From assembly GCA_036785705.1 (NCBI GenBank), contig JAWUZG010000084.1, positions 8,135,501-8,199,500 on the forward strand: a DNA stretch of 64,000 nt. Direction: 5' to 3'. Each line of letters begins with the position of its first letter. The stretch's first letter is position 1. The notes below the pieces were generated by a model. The model searched no databases. It was not told the origin of the DNA and was given only the letters and a program-made list of their open reading frames with translations. The DNA comes from Acanthornis magna (taxonomy: Eukaryota; Chordata; Aves; Passeriformes; Acanthizidae). The position numbers and the translations under genes are program-made. Shown in pieces: positions 41,951 to 52,008 of this stretch.

Positions 41951-42330
41951 TTTCTCACCATAACATGAAGAATTACTATAATACTCAGTAGATTTTCTCT
42001 AGCATTCAAGTTAATATAAAATAAATGACGCTAAATAATACCTCAATATTAACTCAGAAATATTCAACCCAGACAGCTCTGACCTGTACAGTAGTCCAGG
42101 ATCTTCAGGAATATGCAAACCCTATGTTACTGTGAAATGTATGTAATGGCCTTGGTTATCTGCTGGGGTATGTTGTGGAAAAAAGTTGTGGGGTACCTGT
42201 GGAAAAAAAGCCTTTTAAATAGTTTTAATGAGTTCTCTCCACAAAAGAGCAGGACAATGCCATGCCAGCCTGGGCTGAAGATGCCTGAGTTTCCCTACGT
42301 TTACTAAATGACTGTTTTTTTTCTTTCTAG

Positions 42331-42424
42331 ATTCCAGCGTATGGAGAAGTGCACAAAAGAATAGGATAAATATGGCTTTTAAGGGCGAGGACCACTTAGA
42401 TTCCCTTTCCTTACCAGTTCAGCG
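42331..42424 (+). CDS. Candidate internal coding exon (94 nt), gene unassigned
   Basis: The stretch is preceded by a T-rich tract ending TTCTTTCTAG and followed by GTAAGT, a near-ideal donor. Only the third frame is open. It reads SSVWRSAQKNRINMAF and then KGEDHLDSLSLPVQ, with two bases of a split codon at the left and CG of a split codon at the right. An ATG in good context (A at -3, G at +4) gives MAFKGEDHLDS, so it could also be an alternative first coding exon. The peptide is polar and serine-rich, like a cytoplasmic linker. I do not recognise the parent protein, and no partner exon was found in the window, so it would have to belong to a gene with very large introns. Chance splice-like pairs do occur over 64 kb, hence moderate confidence. 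Confidence 0.35.
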
Positions 42425-45400
42425 GTAAGTGGTGCACTCTATCATCCAGATTTGAGTGATTAAATGCTTCTGATGCTGCAGCTGCACTTTTCTTTGAGGC
42501 TCTGAAGATTCTTAAAAGCTCATTTTTAAACTCAATATTAGGTAATATTCCTACAAAATCTGGAGAATGAATATGGAAATTGGAGATACATTTCTTGAGG
42601 CATTTGCAAATTTGTATACTTGAAGTCAGGTAAATCATGGCAGTGTTTCTGCAGCCATCATTTAAAATTGGATAATCATGTTTGCAGTAGAAATGTAACT
42701 GCAGGTCCTGGGCTGGTTCTTAGGATGGAAGTGACTGGAACTCACTGCACTCTGTGATGACTGCTGAAAACCATAAATATAAATTTCTTTAACAAGGTTG
42801 TCTTTGTTCTGGTTTAGGTATGGTAATGATATGATATGAAGTCTGTGGTATAATGTCTCTAGTCTGTAGTGGCCTATTGGAAGTGGAGACACTGGTGACT
42901 CTGCTAATCAACATATTTAAAAAAATCTACCTCGTAGGTTTCTCTGTGTAGTGTAGTTTTGCTTCTAGCATAATAGAGGTTCTGTGAAAAGAAAAAGACT
43001 GAAGGTTACTTTATTCTTTTTTTATGTGGCATAACTGGGTTTATTCTGTTTTTGTTTAGGGGGAGAAGGAGTAAGGTGGGTGAAGCCAGGAATAAAATCA
43101 GAAATAAAATAAAAGTCAGTCTTTTCCCTAGTCTTCCTTCTTCAGGACAGATATCAACTCTTTATTATAATTAACTGGTTGCCGACATACAGTCTCAAAA
43201 TACAATGCTTTTCTTCATCAGTAATTTGATATTTCACTATGTTTCCTTACTTCAGTCTTCCAGCAGATGCTTTGATAATGTCATTAAACTCATAGTCACA
43301 GCAGGATCATATAAATATATTTTCAACTGGAAGAAACACTACATAGAGGTATGCCAAGAACAATGGGTTAGTTAAGACTTAGAGTAGCAGAAAACTAGCT
43401 GCAAGCAGAGGAACTGGTCCTGTGGGTGGCCAAAGGCTGGTCTGGGCTGATGGTGGCCAGATTCGTTTGCCAATACATAAATGGGGAAATTAGCTTGAGT
43501 CTCTCCACGCTAGCAGCCGGAAGTGTGGAGCAGGAATAATGCACTTAGAGGTAACAGCAGCGCAGAACTGAAACACACTGAATTTCATAGGTTGGTGACT
43601 TCTAGAAAAGGAAACTGTCTTTGAGACAGGTGTGCAGTGTTCAGGGAAGCAAAGCTCTGCCATGCTGCGTGAACAAAATCACCCTACAAGGGCTCTGCAC
43701 TGTGTCTTTGCACACAAACTGATTTGGAAAAGTCCCATATAGCAAGTGTTACATTTTGACAAGGAGCTTGACTCAGCAGAGCAATTCTTTATAGTGAAAT
43801 TTAAAAATAAATAAATAAATAAATACTCTCCCTCACCCACAATAAAATATAAATCTACTATTTTTTTTTGTTTCTATTTTGAAAAAAAATCCTTTTTCAT
43901 ACAGATGAGGGTTATTTTAGATAAAGCCCGTGTAAGAAATGGGCAGACTGAAGTTTTCAGTGATCTGATGGGTGAAGGCACAGAAGGCTGGAACTGAACA
44001 TAAGAAAAGGTGTTTTTACTGTAAGAATTCAACAGAAAGAACACATGGACTAGATAAATAAAGTCCAGGAGCTTTACAAAATGCTTTTCTTGATTATTAA
44101 AAAGAACCAAGAAAACCCACTCAACATAATAGCTTTTCCAAACAAATGGAATTTTTATGAGATTAAGTAGTTTCTCTGGGTTAGAGAAAGGAGTGATATG
44201 ACTCTTTTAGGGAAACTAAAGGATTTAAGGGAATTTTCAAAATAACAATATTCAAATATCTTTAAATCTTTATTGTTCCTGTATCCAAGGCTAGGATGTA
44301 TGACTGTCTCAGGGTTCCAATTCCTGCTTTTTTTGAGGGTGGCTTGAATTAACTTGAGGCTATGTGCTGTTGTGTCCTGTCACAGGGAAAAGGTACACAA
44401 CTCCAACTGAGGTTAATCCTGTGTTGGACCACAACCATGTCTTGCTTCATGTTAAGGTCATAATCTTTCAGAAGTAAAACCAGGCAGATCCCCAAGCAAG
44501 AATATCTCTCTCTCCATAGGAAAAGTGTACCATAAACATGCAAACAGATTCCAAGTGTTTCCACAGTGGTCATTGGGGTCAACAGTTATCTTGGATGTAT
44601 AAAGAATTGAAAACCGGGGCCTTAAACCAAGTCTCTGTGCTGCCTGAATTGTTGTTTACAATTTTTCCTTAGATTTTATGGGAAATCACAGCTTGTATTG
44701 GAGTCTCCAGAGTACTGAGTCACTGTGTTAATGGTTTTCTAACACACTGTCAGACTTGCTGTCTCTAATTGACATCTAGACTGCTGTGGATACAGTATTC
44801 AAAACTATGCAGTATCTTGAGGAAAAACACAAATTATTGTTGCAGAAACTTTATTTTCTATTTCAATGAGTTAGGAACTTAAGTGATGATTTTGTCTCTT
44901 AGGAGAGAAAAAAAGTGGAAATAGATAAAGGAATAATTTGGTTACTCTCCAAAAGCTGTATTCCTATGTAAAGCACCTTACAGGACCATAAAAATTATCT
45001 GTTTTCATCAGTGAAGGCTAGTTCACTATAGCATGTGAAATATGTGTTTATTCCTTAGAGATGCACATAGCCCCATTCTGAACTCGCTATTTTTAGTGTA
45101 ACTTTGGGAAAATGTCAGTACTCCTTCCTCATCTTTATATTGGTATTGTTTTTCCATATTTCTGGTGAGCTTTTACATTGGTTTTTCCATCTGGAATAAA
45201 ACCTACCTTTCTCTTGTACCCTGCCCTTTGTCCTGTGTAAGAAAGTTCGTTGGGCTTCTTGTTTTCTGTGAGTTAAAATTGTAGTTTGCACAGGCTTTTT
45301 TCATTGTAGATGTGGGGTTTTTTATACTTTCCATATTGAATGGTAAACTAAACTTAAGACAGTGCTGAATCTGAAGCCAATCAACTAAAGAGAGAGTACT

Positions 45401-45621
45401 CATAACCAAAAGCAAAATAGGATATTGTTTTGGCTTCTTGGATTATTTGTTCAGTTCAGGCCTGCAATTGTGAGAAATACAGTACAATTACAAATCTTTT
45501 AAAAAGAATAAAGGATCATCTTTTATGGAAATTAACTTAAAAAAACCCCACCACAATTGTCCCCACGAACTCCCCCTCATCCGCCAGAAAACCTCTCAAC
45601 CCCAAAACAGCAACAAAGTAA
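42425..45621. other. No gene recognised
   Basis: Short chance frames and an (AAAT)n repeat only. The last 80 bases before the LTR are C-rich (CCCCACCACA, CCCCACGAACTCCCCC). Confidence 0.6.
43804..43824. repeat. (AAAT)n microsatellite
   Basis: About five AAAT units. Confidence 0.85.
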
Positions 45622-46374
45622 AACCATGTGGTAGTTTTGCCTGGCCCAGTTTTTGCCAGTGGGTAGGGTGGGGTACAAGGATGGCTCCTGCATGTCCTGA
45701 GTAAAGATTCTGGAAATTTCTCCACCATGTCCAGCAGAGCCAATCTCTGATGGCTCTGAAGATGATGGACATGCTGCTGGCCAAACCTGGGCCAATTAGA
45801 GATGTTAGTTATGCCTCTGTGAAAACATATTTTAGAAGAAATCAAAACAATGTGAGCACGCACTTCTTTTTAGCCAGGGAAGGAGGAGGAGGAGATAAAA
45901 ATATGTGAGGGAGAACAACATGGAGGCACCAAGGTCAGTGGAGAAGGTGGGGGAGGAGATGCTCCAGGCGCCGGAGCTGAAAACCCTCTGCCGGCCGTGG
46001 TGAAGACCGTGGGGGAGCAGGTGGTCCCCCTGCAGCCCATGGAGTCCAGGGGATGCAGAGAACCCCCCCCCCCAGCCTGTGGGGAGGTGCCCACGCCAGA
46101 GGAGCAGGTGGAGGCCTGCAGGAAGCTGTGATCCAGTGGGAGTCTCAGCAGAGACTGAGAGTTGCAAAGGCTTTGCAGGAGAAAGAAAAGCCTTGCTCCC
46201 GGGATGGAAACAGCCTGGTCTCGGCTTGGAAACCTGCAACCTGGAGAGAATCTCAGACAGCAGCAATCGGGCGGGGCTGCTCGTGAGATTGGACCCACGC
46301 CAAAGAAGTTCACAGAGGACTGTCTCTCGTGGGAGGGACCCCCATGGCTAAGTAGAGGATTCTTCTCCCTGATG

Positions 46375-46773
46375 GACTGACCCTGACCAAAGGAAACTCT
46401 CATACCCTGCCCCCACCCCAGAGCTGTTGATTAGAAGGAAGGAGGGAGGGGCTGAGCTGAGAAATGGCCTTAATAGGGAGAGGGGTGAGCAGAGAAACAG
46501 CGTTTGTAGCAGAAGAATTGTGGCGTTGGACTGACTAAGAAAAGCTACATATCTTGCCCCAGCCCAGATCTGTTGGTTGAATGGAAGGAGGGGGCGAATA
46601 GAGAAACAGTGTCTGTAGTAGAAGAATTGTGATGGACTGACTTAAGAAAAAAAACCCCACACCCTGCCCCTGCCCGGGAGTTGTTGGTTAGTTGGAAAGG
46701 AGGGAGGGGGTGAGCTGGGAAGCGGTGCCTTAAGAGGGAAGGGGGGTCAGTGAAGAAACAGTGTCTTGAGAGC
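46375..46773 (+). repeat. Threefold tandem repeat inside the LTR
   Basis: Three successive units begin GACTGAC at 46375, 46529 and 46635. Each carries a C-rich 'CCCTGCCCC'-like segment, GTTGDTTRRWTGGAAGGAGGG-like sequence and a 'GARACAGYGT' block. Unit lengths are about 154, 106 and 139 bases; the middle one lacks the 'GAGCTG...CTTAA' portion. Such repeats are common in LTR U3 regions and can alter enhancer strength, though that role is inferred. Confidence 0.7.
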
Positions 46774-46813
46774 TTATTTTTACCTCTGATTTATCCTTCG
46801 ACTCTGTTAGATT

Positions 46814-46819
46814 AATAAA
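46814..46819 (+). promoter_or_regulatory. Poly(A) signal of the LTR
   Basis: AATAAA lies about 200 bases before the LTR 3' end, where the R region is expected, and is followed by T-rich sequence. This sets the LTR's transcriptional orientation as plus. Confidence 0.5.
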
Positions 46820-47039
46820 TCACTTTTTTTGCAACTTTAAGTCTTCCTGCCTGCTTTTGCCCTGAATCTCGTGCGTCCCCTTATCAGTGGTCTTATCTCA
46901 ACTCATAAGTCCAGTGTTTTGTGTTAATTTTCCCTCTCCTCTGCATAGCTGCAGCAGGAGAGGGCATAGAGAGCAAACGTCGTAAGTGCCTGGCATTTAG
47001 CCAGGGTCAAACCCACGACAAACCAAAATAAAATTAACA

Positions 47040-47252
47040 AAACAAACTGAAGGAAAACCTAATCCTGAATATGAGTCAACAACGTGCACTAGCAGCCCAT
47101 AAAACCAATCATATTCTGGGCTGCATCAAAAGAGCATGATGGAGCTCTGAGCAACCTGGTCTATAGAAGATGTCCTTGCCCATCGCAAGTGGGATGCAAC
47201 CAGAGGATCTTTTAAGACCTTTCCAACCCAAACCATTCCATGATTCCATGAA
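47040..47252 (+). mobile_element. Internally deleted CR1 fragment
   Basis: The left part ('CCTAATCCTGAATATGAGTC', 'ATTCTGGGCTGCATCAAAAG') resembles the end of the CR1 reverse-transcriptase frame. At about 47135 it jumps to the 3' UTR ('GAGCTCTGAGCAACCTGGTC', 'AACCCAAACCATTCCATG'), so several hundred bases are missing between. It starts only about 20 bases after the solo LTR. Confidence 0.75.
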
Positions 47253-48569
47253 TTGTTTAAAATACCATGCTGATTTTCAGCAAGTAAACTAAGGCTACAT
47301 TCAGAACTCTAGGAGCATCCATGAAGGGCTGCTGTTCTCTTTCACAGCTGTTGAGTACATTGCTGCTTGCCCAGTGAGGAATGAAGTGCTGATTGAAATG
47401 ATGCAAAAGCCCTTATGGAAATACAAGGGAAAAAGAATTGTTTATAGTTGGTATTGAGTGGCATTTAGACAATATTTGTAAAAAGTTGAGAGCTCTGATT
47501 TGAAGTAGAAGTAAGAGAAATTCAGGACTTTATACCGCAGGAACTGCGTTGAATTTACTAGTTTCTCTGCCAAGTCAGGATGACAAACTTGTAGAACTTT
47601 ATGAACTTAGGGACATACGAGATGAAAACCAGAGAGGTTTACAGTCCCAGAAACTAATATTGTTTAAAGGCAAAAAAAAAAAGGAAAAAACCAGAAAAAA
47701 CCTTTGTAAAGTAAGAGGATTTCTACCTGATCAGGAACCGAATTATTTCAGAGACCATTCACATCACATTTTAGTTCTATTTTCAGAATTTTATGTGGCC
47801 TCTATTCAGCTGGAAAGAGGTATTTTGAGGTATAAGACATACACAGAGCCTTTTAATGTGTTTAGTATTTTTAATATTGTGTTCATATGGGGCTGTCAGG
47901 AAAAGAATGGGTCTACTTATTGGTCTCTATCCACACAGTGTCAAAAATTGCCCAATACTAAATATATGATGTAGTCCTCTGAATCAAAGACAGTGAAGTT
48001 TTGTTATCCTGTCATAAAAGGTGAATTCCGACTAAAATTACATCTTTTTTTTTTTTTTCTCTCCTTTTCCTTCAGCTAGCCAATGATGTCTTGTCCCTTG
48101 TATCCTGTAGGTGATCGGAATCTGTAGGTTTTGATGCCATTGTTTTTCTGGCCCTGAATTTTGGGTAGTGAATTTTGTTTGGTTGCATGTCAGTTCATTG
48201 CAATGCTTGCTGTTTTGTTATCTACCCATTAGCTTAGATATGAATCCCCAAGTGAAGGATTGCTAGGGATGTGATTTCCATGAATAAATATGAATAAAAT
48301 TTGTTCTCTTTTATCTCTTTCTGGTCAACTTTTCTTTACAATCATCTCAGTTCTTCTTGCTTTCTGCTTCCAATCTGCATGGCTTCTGTGTTGATGATGC
48401 TGTCACATCTCTTAGTGCTTGTTCTCACAAGATTTTCCTCACTTTTTCTTTTTAATAGTATTTCTTTTAGTCTTCAGTTAGAAGATTGTGCTCCAGTTAT
48501 GATGAATCATAAAATCATGTTTAGGTAAAACTGCTTTAAAGGCTTTGTCTGATCAGGGATTATATATGT

Positions 48570-48635
48570 CCTATATTTTTAGACATCATAGACCTATATT
48601 TTTATAGACCTTTTTTTTAGACCTATATTTTTATA
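48570..48635. repeat. Local repeats of a CCTATATTTTTA motif
   Basis: AGACCTATATTTTTATA occurs at 48590-48606 and again at 48619-48635, with a partial copy from 48570. It looks like local slippage duplication in AT-rich DNA. Confidence 0.8.
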
Positions 48636-51182
48636 CATCGTATGTAAGTGCTGAATTCTTTCTATTTCAGTTTCTTAGTATTTGCTGCTGATAATCAAGA
48701 ACTTGTTCTGTATTTCTGGCTTTTCCCACTTATGTCTGCAAACTGAACTTCCTGTCTAACAAGAACTCCATGGAAAGCAGAAATCAACATTTGTATTTCT
48801 TCTGTATTTCTTTCTGTATTTGTATTTCTTGCTGTGCATAGATCTTGCCCTGTTAATAAGAATCCTACATTCCCTATAATCAGTTTTATTTGGATTATGG
48901 CAGGAACTTGCTTGATGTGGCTCCTTGAAAGTTGTCAGATAAAGACTGTAACAAAACTCTAAAAGAAAAAAAAAGCAAGTTATTTGTAATACAAGAGATA
49001 GAGCAGAAAATTTGCAGAGTTTGAAGTTCAGTGTGCTTACATGGCTCTATGAATCACTGCTTTGAGTTTTAAAAACCATTTGAGAATTGAATGCTTGCTG
49101 GGGAATTGAAAATGTGTTTTGAAAAACTTCCTTTTGCAATAGGCTGTAGGAATAGATTATGACAGAAGAAAGGAGGGTGCTTTGCCAATAATGCAATAAA
49201 ATTACCTTCTAGTGACAAGAAATAAAATCAGTTATTGCATAGCTCAAGGCACTAATGATACCTCATTTAATGACCATGTATACTTTTCCTTCCACTCAGT
49301 TTACACTACAAAAATTCAGCAAATAATTTTATAGCTTCAGAAATGAAGCTCACCTTAATATGAAATATTTTTTACTTTAGTGATTTATATTGTAGCTGTA
49401 ACCAAACTGAAAGCTGAGTTGTTTGCAGGGAGTTTTGATGGTGATTGTAAAACAGATTTGTGAATCCATATGGTCCTTCTGGGAAGGATTTTCAGACATG
49501 CTAGCTGACCAAGTCCAAAGGGGGATGTTAGTAAAACAGCAACTATTGATTTGCCATCATTTGGTGGCATTCATGAGGAATATGAGTTCAACAGATTTTT
49601 TTCTTTTTTTCCTTTGAATCCATGGGTAAAATATCTCTGTTCCTCTATTCAGGATGTTAAAATGTAGGTCAGCAGTTTAGCTAGCAAGCAGCGAAAATAA
49701 TTGCATTTCACTTGTACTTCGGGCATTTTTGGGGTCTGTAAGTCTGCCAGAATGCAAGATATTTCCTAACCTTTTCCTTCCGATAGTTTTATCATTATAT
49801 CTTTATATTTAGCTGTATAGTGTGCTGTAGAAATATATTCTACTTCTTAGAGCTATGCTGTAAAATATTGTATGTTGAACTGTAGAAGTTGCAATAGAAT
49901 TTTGGCTTTTAACCTGGAGGAAATTTGAGTTTGTCCATTATAATAATTGTGAAGTTCTGGTGACTTTAAAATGTGAACAAATTGATGAATTTAAACAATC
50001 TGTTTGACTGGCCTCACTAGACCTTTCCTTCATTAAATTTGGTATTTCATATTTGTGGCTTGTTGTTACTTGGAAACTACTTTTAAAAGATCAAGGACCA
50101 ACTTTCATCCTTAAAGACAATTAAGAGTTTATTCTGAATCCCTCATCAAGGTCAGTAATGTTTCATAGTGTGTGGCACACAAACACTGTGAAGAGCTCAA
50201 GGTAGTGCTGGTATAGCCTTTACAATGGAAGAAATTCTCCCTATTATTTTGAGAATGTGTATTTTTGAAATGTGGGAGTCTATAGAAGAGGCTCTTCTCT
50301 TTTTGTGTCTTAGAGGAAAAGCAGTTGCTATCTGCACAGTGAATATCTTGTGTTTGGGTCTTGGTATCCTTTTCAGAAAACACCCTCAAATTAATGCCTT
50401 TGAATTCACAGTGGCAGAACTGTGCTTAAATTTTAGGCTACCTTATCTGCCAGGTATAGAGGATGAATTCTGACTGTATCTTCACAACTATTGCATGAAG
50501 TTTTTATTGTGACATGAAATTAGTAATCCTGTCAACTTTACACCTTATGGCTTGCTCTTCTATCCATCGATTTATGGCTTTGACTTAGTGGTTTAGGCTT
50601 CTCTGCTTTCACTGATGCTAGTGAGACTTTTTCAAACCATCAGATGTTGTTCATGGTCTATTTTGTTTACTTGCATTCTGATCTTCATCAATTTGTTTTT
50701 CTGTACCACATTTCAGAAGAGATGCTGATCAGGTTTAGACGTTTACTACCACTTCTGTAGCAGTGCTCTGTTTTCAGAAGACAGACTTGCTAGTTATTTG
50801 TGTGGTAAATTAAAGGTTTTACCTTGCACATGGAAGCCTTCTTTCCTGTTTATTAATCTAACAAGAATGATGCATTAATTGACGCAAATGTTCTGATTTA
50901 CTTTAGTCTACCAGGTATTTTTACTGCAATTTGATACTTTCCTGCTTTATGAAATCTTCTAGCCCGGTAGATGGATACTTAGAAGTTTAAGATATTTTAA
51001 ATGTACTATGAGAAGCTAATGGAATTTTTTAAACTGTAAAGTATGCATATTGTCATTTTAGTACTTTTACTCAGAATTTTATTTTGCCATTTTCTATTAC
51101 GATAATGATTTTTACTTTATAGTTCCCTTAGCATCAGCAGTATTCCTTTTTAGTTCACAGGTGGTGTTCCATAAATTCTCTC

Positions 51183-51204
51183 AAAAAAAAAAAAAGGGGG
51201 GGGG
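51183..51204. repeat. A13G9 purine tract
   Basis: Thirteen A are followed directly by nine G, an all-purine strand. Confidence 0.9.
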
Positions 51205-51893
51205 TAAAAGTCAAAACCTGAAACTGTTTAATTTTGACGCAATCTGAAGTGGAGTATCTAGGTGTCTTGCTTTTTTGCCCTACATCCTTAGAAAAAAGCT
51301 CCTAAACCCTTACTCTGACCCATCTTTCGGTTGAGTTCCTATGCAGTAATGCAATGTTATGTCGTAATGTTTCAGCCATGGGTAACTGCTGGAAGTCACA
51401 GTCTTGACTTGTGTATTGTCTTTGTGAGCTTCCTGGCATTACATAATACTGAGCCTGAACTGCAAGCATACACTTTCTGAACTCAGTGTGTTTGCTGTGG
51501 GGAAGGGACATACAAAAGGAACCTTTCCCAGCAATAAAACATATCAAGATACCGTGATGGTCTGATCCTGTCCTGCTCTGATGATTTGGTCATACAGGGA
51601 AGAGCTTGCAAGTTAGAATCTTCAGGAAGGCAAGGTTAAGTAGTATTATCAGTAAACGCTGCATTTTACAAGGAAAACACAGAGCGTGCAGTATCTAATC
51701 TTTGGCTTCTTTACTTTCCAAATCTTTCTTAACTTTGAAATTTACAGTAAAGTCTATGTCTTTGCTTTTCCATTTACAATATGTATTTATTAGTTATTTT
51801 TTTACTGAGACACTTTGACTTTCTATGCAACTTTATATATGTCAGGCAATCCAAATTTAGTATTCTTCCTGGCATAACATAGAAACCAATGAC

Positions 51894-51897
<4 letters not shown>

Positions 51898-51927
<30 letters not shown>
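51898..51927. repeat. T homopolymer (30)
   Basis: Thirty T followed by AGGG. It could be the reverse-strand tail of a retroposed sequence or plain slippage. No retroposon body is recognised beside it. Confidence 0.9.
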
Positions 51928-51929
<2 letters not shown>

Positions 51930-51968
51930 GGATGCATATGGGACACCACCTGAGAATTAAAAGGGAAA

Positions 51969-52008
51969 ATTGTTAATGTTAAGGGATACCTCCCTTAACA
52001 TTAACAAT
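51969..52008. repeat. Perfect inverted repeat (18-bp arms, 4-nt loop)
   Basis: ATTGTTAATGTTAAGGGA, loop TACC, then the exact reverse complement TCCCTTAACATTAACAAT. It lies about 40 bases after a 30-base T-run. The perfect match suggests a recent origin, for example by template switching. Confidence 0.95.

Larger units (their letters stand above)
35271..42330. other. No gene recognised apart from a CR1 fragment
   Basis: AT-rich DNA, especially 36870-37100. A splice-donor-like GTAAGG on the minus strand at 39722 with an upstream ATG is discussed as a weak candidate only. Nothing else resembles a gene. Confidence 0.55.
45627..47020 (+). mobile_element. Solo LTR of an endogenous retrovirus (1394 bp)
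   Basis: The element starts TGTGGTAGTTTTGCCTGGCC and ends CAAACCCACGACA, giving matching TG...CA ends with imperfect terminal inverted repeats (TGTGGTAG and TGTCGTGG). It is flanked on both sides by AACCA, a 5-bp target-site duplication that fits class III (ERVL-like) or some class I insertions. The interior is GC-richer than its surroundings. It carries an AATAAA signal at 46814 near the 3' end and an internal tandem repeat. No gag, pol or env sequence adjoins it, so it is a solo LTR left by recombination. The ends and the '...GCAGCCCATGGAG...' segment resemble LTRs I associate with songbird ERVs. Open frames on both strands inside it are not host genes. Confidence 0.8.

Noticed and set aside
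45832..46403. Minus-strand frames of 144 and 177 codons and plus-strand frames of 72-90 codons
   Set aside because: They lie inside the solo LTR and overlap each other in several frames, reflecting GC-rich repeat sequence and not a gene.
47549..47974. 141-codon plus-strand frame after the LTR
   Set aside because: Contains a lysine run from an A-rich repeat and no recognised retroviral or host motif.
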